Positions 32,180-44,935 of a stretch of 64,000 bases of DNA are shown here, in pieces (positions within the stretch are counted from its first letter, which is position 1; each line of letters begins with the position of its first letter). The notes beneath the pieces are model-generated. The model searched no databases, was not told the DNA's origin, and saw only the letters and a list, made by a program, of their open reading frames with translations. The position numbers were made by a program, and so were the translations under genes. The DNA comes from Aporrectodea caliginosa (Eukaryota > Annelida > Clitellata > Crassiclitellata > Lumbricidae), in assembly GCA_020284085.1 (NCBI GenBank), contig JACEVL010000130.1, positions 2,503,408-2,567,407 on the forward strand. Direction: 5' to 3'.

Positions 32180-35100
32180 CTAAAGAAAAAAGAAAACCTT
32201 TAAAGATTTATCTTCACAATAGATATAGGATAGGAATCTCTTTGTAACTGCTAAAACCTATGTCCACCAAGTGAATTTGCTCTTGCTATTATTTATTTTA
32301 AATATGGATGTAATCCTTCTGTACATTGTAATGCAAGTGAGCGTGTCAGATAAAAGTAAAGGCAATTTACCTCAGGCTTACTTAATTAGCACTTTAACAA
32401 CAAGAGTGTACTAGAAGTGACTGGGAAACCAATGCAACTCATCATTAAAGTGTTAAGCAGAAATAAATGGCATGTATTTTGACCTTTTGGCCACAGGTAC
32501 AACAGAACTTTATGATTTGTACCTTTTCAGTTCCAAACTTAGGAAACCTCACTCCAACTCCTTATAGCAACAGCTACTTGCAGAGTCTGGTTTAACAAGT
32601 CTTGTGACTGCTAAGGTGAGGCAGTGAAACTACATATACTATAACCAACCATTTATATGGCACCACTTAAATGAAGAAAACTCCCAAAGTCACTCTTCTA
32701 TCAGGCAATGCCAAACTACATCCATGCAGAAACTTTTATTATCGACAGAACAATGGCACAGAAAGACAAAGGAGCTCTTAAAAGATTTCTATTGTACCAA
32801 ATCTACGGTGCAATCCAATAACAATTGATGATGAGTGTATCAAAACTGACTGGGAAACCAAAGTGTTATGTTAAAAACTTCATTAACGTGTTAAAGTCTT
32901 ACACATCTGTATAAACAAACACACACATGATAAAATGTAAACTTCAGAGACAAATATGACACTGCAAGGTATCATTTAGAAGACAATGATCCTGCTCCTA
33001 TGATCTTCCAAATATTGGGTCAACAAAGGAAGTGATCACGAAGTACTAACTGGAGTGCTTTCGCTTCTTTCCTTTTGGTGATTTGAGTAATCCAAGGTCT
33101 CCAACATTCATATCCAAAGCAGACTGATGTGTCTTTTTGGCCAGCTTAACAAAACTGTTCAGCCTTTTCTGCAACTGAAATGTTGCAAACAGCTGGCTTG
33201 AACAGGTCGCTCACTAATCACACTTGAAATGCACATGAGATGGCACATGCAGTGGTTGGTATACAGTATACACAACACAATACAGGTAATGTCAGATACA
33301 TTGGTCACACACTTATCAGTCATCAAAGGCAATTGAAACAGATGACAGATGTGCGTGCAACCATCTCCTTGTCACAAATTTTTTAATTCAAGCCCACTTG
33401 GGACTCATTCAGGCATCTGAAGTCTTTTCTTTGTAACTGATGTTTCTTTGATCCAGAGTATTATTGAACATATGCATCTGAAGTTATCAGAATTTATAAA
33501 TTTAAAGAGTTCAGTGTTTTCTTGGATACAGACAAAACAGACAATGCCATTTCCTAACAGTCCTATAACAAAATCCACTTTTGCAAAAAAGGTCATCTAA
33601 GAATATACCCATTAGTCACCCAACCACACAATATGGTCAATGACGATGTCAAGAAATTGTTTTTTCACACATAAAATAAAATATAAGAGAAGTAGCTGCA
33701 AACCTGAGCAGCAGATGCATCATCATAAGCTGGTATAACGTTTGGAAACACTCGGTCAGGCTTCAGGTACAAGATCATATCTCGTATTTCACTGTATGAT
33801 GAATGAAACGAATAACAAACTCTGAAGAAATTCTCATTCAGACGCTTGGTATATGCTTCCAATCCGACAGTCTGGACAAAGCACATTGTAGACAAAGCAA
33901 GGGTGCGAACTTCAACTGGCAAGCAGCCATCAACAAGACGATAAGCACAAGGCAGCCGGGTGTCAGTACGCCTTCCTAACTACAAAGCAAAATCACAGAA
34001 TGTGTAGTGTACTGTAAACAGTTGTTTATAAAGTGTCTTCTAATAGCCTTTCCCATTTAATAAAGTTTAGAAAATTAGCATATTATATCGAACATCATAA
34101 CTAAACTGCTAGTTTGAGACAAGTTTTAAAACAGATGACATGTAAAGGCAAACACTTAATCACAAACACAGATATCATCCGTTCCAAATCTGAGAAATTG
34201 TAAGCAGTGTTCTCCAACCTTCACAAGTCCGTAAAAAATTAGAAAACAATTCCCTTTCAGACAGTAGCACCACTCAACAGACAAGCACAAATTTCAGCAC
34301 GAAATGTGATGACAAAAGACATATGATGACAAAAAGCTGTACATGTATCATAGGTGCTTCAGTGTATTGGCTTCATAGAATTTCTTTTTAGTTGTAGCAG
34401 ATTTGTAAAAGAACAGTACTAAGAGTAACATCAAAATAACACTGTACACACTGTACTCTTCCAGATAAGAAGTACAGATTGTTAATTGTCCACAATCAAT
34501 TACCAATGGCTGATAAGACAATAAGAAAAGGCATATGTCACTTCCAGCCAAAAACACTTACATGCCACTTGCATGCATGTATCTGTGTCTCTGCAGGGTC
34601 AGAGGTCATGAAGTCAGACAAGTTGCCAATCTTCTTATACTGCTCGAACTTAGACTGGTGAACGTGAATCTGAACAAATCCAGAGAATTGTTTGCAATGT
34701 ATACTTCAGCCTAAGTGTGTAACAAGTGTATTTTATTTGCAAGGTACAGAAATTGTACATTTATTGTGCAAATTCTTAACCTCACACATAAAATACACTT
34801 TAACGCATGGTTAAAATCTGACAGTGAAATTCTGTGATGGACTGGAAACAAACAAAATCAATATGAAAAGTACTCATTGGTGTTTTCACTCATCTACAGC
34901 TTATCCTTTGAATGTACAGCTCCAGATACATACTTATTACATAAATGCATATTGCATACTCATAATAGAATGGTTTCATTCATTCATTCATTCATTCATG
35001 AAATTTATATAGCGCCCCTTCAAGAAATCTACTCAGAGGCGCAAAGGTTTCATTTGGAATGATCCCAATTCAATGATAATCTTCTACACTGGTCTTCTCT

Positions 35101-38100
35101 AACACCAGTCTTATTAAAAATTTTAATAAACAAGACAAATCTTCAGTCAGCCTCTCAAACATGTAACCAAGACCTATTTAAAAATTTTCCACAACCAGAA
35201 ATTAGAATACCCTAAACTGTCCACTTTTCTGAGAAATACCAATTCCAAGTAAGTTGACAATTAAATTAAAACCCACTGCATTACCTTCATCTGAAACTCT
35301 TCACTCAGCCGCATGAACATGTTTTCATAGCCAAGATTAGCTTTGTATGAGAGCAGAATGATGTGAGCACGGCTCCGACGGATCCATTCACGCACTATGT
35401 CTATTGTTGCATTGATACTGTCTTCTCGTTTCGGGATGAAGAAAGCCCGTGGAACACAGAACGTTGTATCAGCATACAGACTCTTCAGTTCTTTTACACT
35501 TCTAGGTTACAAAACATCAGCAATTCAAAAGAACTAGAAACTTCAATTAATTCTGAGAACTTGGTAACTGAGAAAATGGAAGACAGCCCCAGTGTACTGA
35601 TTCGGCACGCACAAGCCCACATGTGGTCGAATAAAATATATACAAACATAAGAAACTCAAAATGTTATCACAATGTTTAAAATAAAACTCTGCAACACTG
35701 TGATGACTGTCAGTGGCTATTGTGTCTGATCCCTTTTTACATCACAGAAGCTCAAATCATCAACAGACTATATAGAAACGATGATGTTTGTACAAAGATT
35801 TGAATGACAGGTCCTTCTTAAATGTATACAAAATATTTCATGTTCAATATCCATCAACAAAACCTACCAATTTACACTCCAATAAATAGTCTTCAAAACA
35901 GTTCATCAATGACCATTTCAAATAATCTCATATTCCTAAACCCTACTTACGGTAAACCAGCATCAACTTATAATCATAATTATTATCTTATATAAAACTA
36001 CATCCCGTGGATGGCCTGTAGGTTAGGATTATGGCATAATTCTCATCCAGTCGAATCATCACCGCACAACTGATCTTCCTAAGCTTTCACTTTTTCTTAG
36101 ATGAAGGAGTACTTTTCTTTATTGTTCAGATGATTTCAACCCCAGTTCACCATGATGTACTTGTTGATCACTGGCAACATCTTCTTCAACACAACTTCTC
36201 CCAAAAGTCATCAACTCTGTATCAAAGCTGATCTGATTCAGATCAATTTCTTTTTGATACGTAGTCACTTCGCACCCATTTACCGTCGATTAAAACATCT
36301 CTGGCAGTACACCTGGAATCCTGGATTCGACCTGGTGCTAACTACGAAAATGCACTTCAAGCGCAGCATCTATCTTCTCTAACCTATTCGCATAACTGAA
36401 GAAACTCCGGCAGCAGTTGTGCGCCTTCAATAGGGCTTAACCGGAATCCGGATCGGTAAACCGATTTTGCCGATTTTGGACTATCCGGAATTATCCAGAT
36501 CCGGAATTTCTAGCCTGCCGATTAGTAAAAATCTGTTTTTGACAGTTTTCAAACTATAACAATAATTTATAGGCCATTCAGTGATGATTTCCCACACAGA
36601 TCATTTAATAGTTGGATAGCTAATGACGGTCGTGGCCTGCCGTTATCAGCCTGGGATGGCTTTATTAATTACCTCTGCTAGTTCTCTCTATACAGTGACT
36701 GCCTTCATCAGATAGATACATTGATCACAGGAGGGGAGGAGGGTTGACTCTCAACAACCCTGAACCCGTCGGGACCCACAGTGTGAAACATTTGAGATTC
36801 ACGGCGGGTTGATCTTTGATCTTGGGGTGGGGTATTACGACCTCCTTGGACTATTCAGTAGACAGCACATGTGGGAGGGATCGGGCTAGGAGCAATTTGT
36901 GCCCAACCCCTCCTCTGGGAGGGCTGAATTCAAGCCTGAAGGATACACAGACAGACAGAGACAGACACAGAGTCTTATGGAGCTCTGTTACAACCCCATT
37001 CACTGACCAGCCGATCTGCAGCTTGTCAAATCGACTACAGTCGTGGCCCTTAAAACCCGTTAACTGGGTGACTGGTCTTCAATGCCTTTCTATTTGGTCA
37101 AATTACAATCTTTATTACTATTCGGAATCGGATCCGGAATCGGCAAATAATGGCCTACACTATCCGGTATCCGGAATCGGCAAAAAAAACGAAATCGGTT
37201 AAGCCCTAGCCTTCAAGACAATTCATCTGCTTCTAGCCAAATGAACAATGCTGATCATTATTTCAAATTTTTGCAACAGATTTCCTTCTTTCCATGCGAA
37301 TCCAGGGCAGAGTATGAAGTCTTCTCCATAGCCTAACTTAATACTATTTAGTCTAACGATACTGGTCTGTTGATGTTGGAAATTGATTAATTATTACTAA
37401 ACATACATACATTTTATATTAACTAGTATCACAATTAAAAACAAATAAACACAGACCTGTGTTAATCAAAAGGAGAAGACTAAGACAGAAACTGACCCAT
37501 CAACTGAGTGAAGTGGCAGACAGGAGGCGATGTCTTGCTTTGTCAGGCGAAAGTCACCTGTGTAAAGAACAGTCCCTTCGTCTCCTTCAAACAAGAACCT
37601 AAAAGGCACAAAATAAGCAGTATGGTGCAGTTTACTAACAATCAGATGCCAAGTACTTTATACTTTTACTATTACTTTCTTTAAATATCCACACACCTTT
37701 AAGCCAGCTTCTGGCCATTCCATCTGATAAATGGAAAAAATTAACAAACTGTACTGATACAATGTGACATATACACGTAACTCTGTTTGAAAATTAACAC
37801 ATCGTTTAAGTCAACATCTGGTTATTTGATCCAACTTATGTAATAACAAATTTAGAATTTATACTGGTACTATGTGACAGATAAACATGCCGCTAGAACT
37901 ATATGTTTCACCTGCTTGTGTAACTTGTAAAGTAAGAATTTTACCTATCCAAAATATCTAGCATTCTGTTCCATATGTATATCAACAGAAGAGGTTCAAG
38001 TTTTAAATGTTAAACATCAAATATCTCATATACACTGAGAAGGACCTATCATTCAAATCTTTGTACAAAACATCATCATTTCTATAGCAACCAAATCCCG

Positions 38101-41100
38101 TCAACAGAAGAGGCTCAAGTTTTGCTAAATGGTTCACATAGTGGCCATATAATATATATACAAACAAATCAATTCCACACACACATACAAATAAGTAAGC
38201 AAATATCTAATTAATGTTTATCAAGGTAAACAGAACTTCCAACAGGTAAATCTTTACAACAAACTGCAGTGTAAATGTCTTACATCACGGATCCTGGACA
38301 ATGTCCTGCTTGCAACAGTGTGACAGTAACGGTTTTCTCAACCTGCAATAAATAAAGAGCAAATACTGGCGACTAAACACAGAACAACAGACTATAATAA
38401 ACACAAAACGAATTTATTTGAACTGTTTACTTTTGTACTAAGTCCTAGACAAAACCATGTGTCAGACTCAATAGCTCTGCAAACTGTTGCTAGATTCTGG
38501 TGTCCCATCAGCTAATATTGACAGAGATTAGTTTAACTATCAGGTTCAAATAGCTACTCCAAAATTAATTTCACTGGTATTTAAAGCAAGTTGACTTGTT
38601 CAGAATTCTCAAATTACTTTAAATTCATCAACATTTTTCAACAGTCATATTGCTATACACCTATGTTGCATGCACAAACATCAAAAGTAGATTAGAAGGA
38701 GTTTGTAACCTACCTTCCCTGTTTTTGTATTGGGTATATCAATAACACTTGGACTGTCAATCTCCAGCGGCACCTGTGCATGTACGTACAAGACACAATT
38801 ACAAATTGCTGCAAAAATTTTACAATTTATTAAACTTATTCTCTACTAAAAGGCAACTTTACTTCAAAGACTTCACACGTTTGTGCAAACTAACTAGACA
38901 AACATGATTGGTTAGAGCGCTCGGCCTCTAACATATGAGTACGGGTTCGAGCCTCACCCACAGCAGTTACTACGTAGAGACGCTGAGTAAGTCCGTCGAG
39001 CACAATTGTTCTGTACCCTCAATGTTCTGTCGTATGGTCACGTGGTCTTCTGAGCTTTGGAAGGAGGGCAACATCAAATACAGTTGTATGGTATTACATG
39101 AACTAAATTCTTATTTTAATGCAAAATAATATGAATAATAAAATTTTTGAGAAATCGACAAATACATAATTTTTTTATTCACAACTCCTTAAACATTGTT
39201 GGACACTGTCTATTGTTTCAGAGATTGTCCACTATAGACATCAAAATCAGTAAATCTGTTTATTTTGAACTTCCTTCATGCTTCCTCCTACACTACTTAA
39301 GTTCATTAACTATCACAGACTAATTTTATACAAGATTATGAAAGTAAACTTACAATAGACTTTGATATTACTTGTAAGCAATCATCAAGTAAGATCAGGT
39401 CACGTGTGACAGGCGAACAGTAGAGCTTAAATTCAGGACTAAAATTCACATAATAAAACATTGTTAAACACAAAACTAAATATATTCAAGTAAATCACAA
39501 AGTAGCACAAGCTGGTATATAAATGGCAAATTTATAACTTATCACTTCGATCCATAACTTATTCAATGCAAAACTTGATCTCGTTTAGGTCCAAGATATT
39601 AACAGATCCAACACAGATATGTAAGCAGAGATTTAGGCAAAGATATTTTAATCAAGACAGTTCAATCAGTGGGTTTTTACTTTTGAATATGAAGTACATG
39701 GAAACAGTGGCGTAAAGAAGGGGGGGCAGAGGGGGCAGCCGCCCCCGGGCGCAGCACCAAAGGGGCTCAAAATTAGCTTTTAGTGGTACACAGTACTATG
39801 ACAAGAACGATTAAAAGTCAACAAGAAGATTATAAGGGGGTGCAGTCATCAACCCTTGCCCCTGGGCGCTGAAACCCTTCGTTACGCCACTGCATGGAAA
39901 GACCATATCTAACAATCAGAAGCATATCAATCACAGAAAGAAGCCTGTCTCACAGGTGCTGAGATAAGATAGCACCACCCTTGATGTGTTCTTGGAAAAC
40001 TACTAAAAAGTTCAAATATGTATGCATACTCTGAAATCTGTTTCATGTAGGATGGGGACAACCTGCTCTGGGCTTTGTAGCATTAGTAACAATTATTGTA
40101 TTTTCGTTTATTGATCTACTCTAGCTGTCATAACGCAGCTAGTTACAAGAGTTCATTCATCGATAGTTACTGTTGGCTACAGTGAAACGTGTTAAGGCTT
40201 AAAGAGTCATGCTGGGTCAGGTAGATAAGCTTGGCTTTATTGTCTAGATATGGGACTCTAATAAATGTTTTTAAACATCATGCGTGGAATGAAGTTTTTA
40301 TCGTCTTTATTTGGGAGGACAAATGGATGTGGACGAGTGCGCAGATTGTACTGAGTTGCTCGATGTGCTGGGCAAAGCCGTCTTAGTACATGCTCCGAGT
40401 CTGTTAATATGGCATTAAACAGAACATCGTCTGCTTCGCTCGCCAGGTTAGCCACTGTAGGGGTGTTTACAGGGAGAAGTCCCGCGCGTACTACTCGTTG
40501 CATGAATCTCTCAAGGCGCTCCCAATCCCTTCCACTTGTGAAGCCCCACCAGGCACAGTCTTTAACATTAATAATGTCATCTATGATGATGATGATGATA
40601 TATTCGTTTATTTATCAAGCAGGAAGACACACCGCTTCACAACTTACATACACAAACAAAGGCTATTATAAAGAGAAAAAAAGGGAATAATGTTAGTTTT
40701 TAAGATTTGGGTCAACGTGGTGGCTTAAAAATTCGCTTGTATAGAACTCTAGGTATAAAGTTCTTAGAGTCTTTTGGAGGAAGCACAAAGTCATGTGCAC
40801 GAGGCCGGAGAGCGTAGGGTCGCAGCACAGGTGGCGGAAAGAAGCGTCGTAGGACGTGCGACTCATTCCAGATGATGGACTGGAGGAGGCGGTCTTCAGC
40901 TGACGAGACTCGCTCTTCGATGGTTGCGGTACCAGATGGTAGATAACCCAGGCGGGCAGCTCTTGCAAGAAACCGTTCAAGTCTGTTGCGATCAGCTGCT
41001 GACGCTAGGCCCCACCATGCTGGAGCCGCGTATAGCAACCTTGAGATGGTGGTGGCCTCGGCAACCAGGTGTAACGCCTTTGGTGGAAGACCATGCGCTC

Positions 41101-43634
41101 GGAGGACTCGCAGAGCGTGCAGGGAGGCAGAGCTGGCCTCTATGATTTCGTCCACATGGCCGATGACGCCGAGATCGCGCCCGAGGGTGACATGCATCTA
41201 TTTTAGCTTGCACAACCTCCACAGCTCTACTTCTGTTTTCCATGGCTTATTGGATTTTCATTTGACTTCGCTAATGGATTCTGACTTTGACTATGATTTC
41301 CCTTGAAGAAACCATTGGTTTATGCTTCATTCATTATGATGGCGGCTGTTATACATAAGTCATTGGATTAGATATTTTCTTTGATCAATAGACCCAACTT
41401 TAGACAAATATCGCTTCAGTACATTAATTCTTTATATCAAGCATAAACCGTAAAATTAGCTAAATTAATAACTAATTACAGTGATTCATAACTTATTTCA
41501 ATGCATAACTTAATCTCCTTCAATATACACAGGAGGCTGTGCCTTTAAAAACAATTTGTTCACTGCTAAGGACAATAGAGAACAGAGTGAAAACATCACT
41601 GCAAGCAACTTACTTGTTTTTAAGCCTGTACAAAAATTCAGTAGAGTTTAACCCTACAGTATGATCTGAAACAACAACAGTAAGTTTATTTAAATTATGC
41701 AGTAACTTCAAGGTCTGCTTAGCCTCAAAACATATTTAACTCCAGTTAGCACTGTTCAGTCAGATGCCACCTGGAGATTGAATTTTTTTACCCTTCTGAT
41801 TTCATAAGATGCTATAAACTTTTCTGAGTGGTATTTTATCTTCCTATTCCAGAGGCACTTTAGAGAAGTATTTAAAAGGTGCTATATTAAGTTTCTACAT
41901 ACGTTCATACATTCCAATATGCATATATATTAGTTATTTATTTCTTAAGGTACTTAATAAATTGCCATTTAAATAATCAGAAGGTACATTTCTGCATTTT
42001 TGTCAGATTGTCTTTATCAATAAAATGAATATATGGAACATGCTGGATTTATGAAAATGTTAAATAATAATATGTACAATAGTTACTAAGAACTAAGAAA
42101 TAGAACTTCAGCGATTGAGGGTTGGGTTCTAGGAAGAGTCATTTGACAAAGGTTATGGTTCTGCGCTATACGGTGAACCGTTTTTAGCGCTTTATAGAAT
42201 GGTATGTTGGTTACTTATTTACTGATTATAAAAACAACATTTAATTAGCTCTGTACTGAAGGGTGCGGGCTGAATCCCCGAAACCCGAATCCCCCAAAAC
42301 GAATTTCAGCTGGATCCCCGAAATTGAGTTTCTAAGTCCGACCCGAATGAACATAATTGACAAATAAATATTTGAATAGCAGGATATCGATATACATCAA
42401 GGTCACGCTAGGTCTTTGTCATGTTTACAATTTAACTTTGAAAATCGGGCTTTCATCTATTTTCAGCGTTTTCGGGTTGATCCCGTACTATATAAGCGTT
42501 TTAAGTTTTGCACAATGCACATATTGCATATATATTATTATTTCCGACTAAATAAAAGTTAATGTTTAACCTTCATAAATACAGCATGTTTGTGAGTACT
42601 TACTTACTTACTTCCTTTAATGAATTGCATTATGGGAGGTCACTGGTAGACCTGCAGCAGCGCTAAATTCTAACGGTGAAAGGGGCGGCCATATTGTTTA
42701 CATTGTAATTGGTCGATCAACAATGGATATTCACAATTACCCTTTTATGGTAGAAGTTTACGGTAGTTCAGAGGCAACGGGGATCAAAATAAACAATATG
42801 GCCATCCCAGAATTGGATACAATCGAGTGCTACAACCTCGCACAGTCTAATTCTTTTGTAATGCATGCACACACCTTTACAGATCTGGAAGTGCTGAGGT
42901 AAACACACAAAATTGTATGTCTAATTGCACATTTATTTAGCACCACTCAAAGAGCAAAACAAATAGGCTCTCGAAGCTAGGTTATATGATGTAAAATGTC
43001 ATTAAGAACAGGGCTATTACAGTTAGCACAACACTGCACATTAAACCAAACATAGAGAACATTTTGGATTCACGCTAAATGCAAAAGGAAATAACAATTA
43101 GGAACTAGTCGCGATAGGTTTCCAACACCTTTGTAGGAATTTGTACGGTGCAGCGCCTTTCAATGTCAACACAAGTTTCTACAAATTTGTGGATGCATCA
43201 CAGAAACTTACATGATTTGACGACTTCAGACTAAAAGTATTTTGAAAACCCTAGAGTTACCCTGTTACTTGCTGATGTTTAAAACTTATTTATCAGAAAA
43301 TTGCTGCTGGGAGTGAGCATTCTAGTTCTCTCGCAATCCGGGACGCCATATTGTTGATCATTTTGGCGTTCGAAGCCACGGAATACCCACTATACATCCA
43401 TACTTACGTATGTACGCACATACGGGATGGCATGATATAATTCCTGGGTCCTTCCACCCATTCCACAACACCAGGCAGAGCCCTAGTAAATAACATCGCA
43501 GTAGTAGCAGCGCTGCTCCAGGTACCTTTGTGGTTGTGCGAGAGCATAAACACAGACGAATTCAAGTTAGCTCCATCAAAACGATCGATCGATATCGACT
43601 GATATTCTTCCATCAGGCCTCCAAACGTACTCAT
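30243..43634 (-). CDS. DCLRE1C: DNA cross-link repair 1C protein (Artemis), 11 coding exons
   Basis: Artemis is the nuclease that opens hairpins and trims ends in non-homologous end joining with DNA-PKcs. Coding exons: 43634-43526, 41666-41615, 39438-39354, 38773-38714, 38342-38284, 37598-37497, 35501-35285, 34669-34562, 33979-33704, 33174-33051, 32179-30243. All introns are GT-AG and phases agree, giving 1042 residues (human 692). The metallo-beta-lactamase part has Asp17, HNHKDH (His33, His35, Asp37, His38), AGHCPGS (His116) and YTGDF (Asp137). The beta-CASP part has DTTF (Asp167), QIHAC (His259) and SFHSSYSEI (His323), and ends near VFPNVIP (343). Exons 10 and 11 encode the regulatory tail; 'RLIFDEDD' recalls the human YLFDDP segment. 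The long tail holds the 8-residue repeat and SUMO-interaction-like motifs described separately. No conserved ligase IV-binding motif was recognised. All catalytic residues are kept, so the gene should be functional. Confidence 0.93.
31326..31740 (-). repeat. Coding 24-bp minisatellite in DCLRE1C
   Basis: Plus-strand ggtgattctggtgcaatggc-type units alternate between two versions, giving a 48-bp higher-order period. Both strands stay open across the tract because the unit length is a multiple of three. Confidence 0.9.
34978..35045 (-). repeat. L2-like 3' module with (CATT)n tail, in DCLRE1C intron
   Basis: A (CATT)n run is followed by atttatatagcgccccttca and ctcagaggcgc, the reverse-oriented LINE/SINE 3' end. 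It lies in the intron between exons 7 and 8. Confidence 0.7.
36431..37208. mobile_element. hAT-type element (778 bp) in DCLRE1C intron 6
   Basis: An exact 8-bp duplication, gccttcaa, lies at 36423-36430 and 37209-37216. The ends read TAGGGCTTAACCG in inverted orientation, and both flanks are filled with CCGATT/CCGGAT/CCGGAAT words. The interior shows no transposase, so it is non-autonomous. It sits between exons 6 and 7. Confidence 0.85.
38900..38965 (+). repeat. tRNA-derived SINE head in DCLRE1C intron
   Basis: The order 'tggttagagcgctcggcctc' (A-box-like) and 'cgggttcgagcctcacc' (B-box-like) with tRNA-like spacing marks a SINE promoter. The 5' arm of a tRNA acceptor stem is missing. Confidence 0.65.
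39705..39892. mobile_element. 188-bp hAT MITE in DCLRE1C intron
   Basis: The exact 8-bp duplication catggaaa flanks the element (39697-39704 and 39893-39900). Its ends are CAGTGGCGTAAAGAAGGG and, inverted, CAGTGGCGTAACGAAGGG. Just inside lies a G-run with 'gccgcccccgggcgc', repeated in part near the right end. Confidence 0.88.
40195..40560 (-). mobile_element. CR1-like LINE 3' fragment A
   Basis: The minus-strand frame up to 40560 reads WWGFTSGRDWERLERFMQRV, then HVLRRLCPAHRATQYNLRTR and DDKNFIPRMMFKN before a stop at 40258. It is the same ORF2 C-terminus as in fragment B, but clearly diverged from it, so the two are separate insertions. Confidence 0.8.
40591..41205 (-). mobile_element. CR1-like LINE 3' fragment B
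   Basis: The minus-strand frame 41197-40712 (161 codons) gives LGRDLGVIGHVDEIIEASSA, AWWGLASAADRNRLERFLAR, SHVLRRFFPPPVLRP and DSKNFIPRVLYKRIF before its stop. A 3' UTR follows and ends at an (ATC)n tail around 40580-40600. It is a 5'-truncated retrotransposon in DCLRE1C intron 2. The tail junction is the empty-site counterpart of the Tc1/mariner insertion at 4051. Confidence 0.82.
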
Positions 43635-44540
43635 TTTGAATGTTAGAAGAAATTTGCTCTAAATACAGATTGCAACAATTATTTTAACTATTTTTTATTA
43701 ATCGATTTCTCTGATTCTAAAAGAACATCAACGAAGAGCCTCCGCCATTAGAAACATAGACTGAAAATCTCTAAAATATTTTTCTTCTGGGCAATTTCAT
43801 CTAGCGCTATGCATCGATGTGCGCCTTGCATGGATGCCATACAGTTAAATTCGACACCTGTAATAACTTGTAATCATTCGTTGATTACAATGACTTGTAA
43901 TCATACTGCGTTTGAATTAATAAAGAAGAATATTATTGATAGGCCATGTTTCATTTTGCCCGTGGCGCTTTGGATAACAGCTGGCACAGAGACCGAGAGG
44001 TACCGAGTTCGAGCCCCCGTTGGGCGGATTTGCTTTGTAGGCTGCTATTAGCGCCGTTGTATTACATGGCTGTCTGTTCTGTTAGTAGTTAAGATTTCAA
44101 TTGCATAATATGTAAATGTACAGCGCAGTGCGTTTGTCAGGCGCTTAATAAAGAAAAGATTATTATTATTATTATTATAATTCATTATGAGGAGTAGGCT
44201 ATATACAGGCCTATTAAATGCATGATTAGGCCTACGTTGATTAGGCCTACACACTAACACTGATGTTTGTCTTTATGTAAATTATTATAGAATGCAGCTA
44301 CGCTTCATGAATTATAACATTATAAGAGGCTGTTTTTAAATGATTATTTTAGAGGTTGGGCCTATGAAGGCTATAATTCAGCTTTGTTAATTGCATAAAT
44401 CGTTGATTTTCTTTGACAAAATGCAATCATTCGGTGTATTAACATCGTAATCAGCGCAATGATAGTGGTTTCCTTCTATTCAAGGCCTTAATTGTTTAAT
44501 GTTAAGCCGATTTCTTCCTAAAGCAGAAGTTTCGGGTTCC
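43635..44540. other. 5' flank of DCLRE1C
   Basis: No TATA box is evident. At 43965-44040 there is a tRNA-like patch (cgagttcgagcccccgt as B-box), followed by a short (ATT)n at 44160-44180. The promoter of DCLRE1C must lie in this stretch, but I cannot place it. Confidence 0.4.
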
Positions 44541-44639
44541 TGTTGGACGGATCCGAGGAGGGCGTGGAGGATTTGACAGATTGCAGAGACCATAATTTCC
44601 CAGATGCACTGCGTAGGTTTGCGCAGCCGGCGTGGACTC

Positions 44640-44935
44640 GCTCTAGTCCCAGTCGCGCAGCTAAGCCAAGTCACGCATTGGACGTGCTAGATCACGTCAC
44701 GCATTGGGCTGCAGTACTGGGTAGGCCGAGTTCACGCTTTAACTGGTCAGACAATCACGCAGTGGGCTGGAGAAGTCAAACCAGTTATGCCGTGGGTTAG
44801 ATAGGCCGAGTCGCGCATTGGGCTGGCTAGTGGCTGAGCCAATTAAGTCATTCAATACACTCAGTGGGCCAAGTCACTCACTTCACGTAGGCTGGCTAGG
44901 CCGTTCGAGTCACGCAGCTGTTTGGTGGGGACTTC
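44640..44935 (+). repeat. Degenerate tandem repeat (gcacgcattgggctg type)
   Basis: Words such as 'gtcacgcattggg', 'tcacgcagtgggctgg' and 'gtcgcgcattgggctggcta' recur about every 35-50 bases. The array is too diverged for a clean period. Confidence 0.55.

Noticed and set aside
36423..37216. 128-codon plus-strand ORF at 36816-37202 as a nested gene
   Set aside because: It lies wholly inside a non-autonomous hAT-type element and has no domain.
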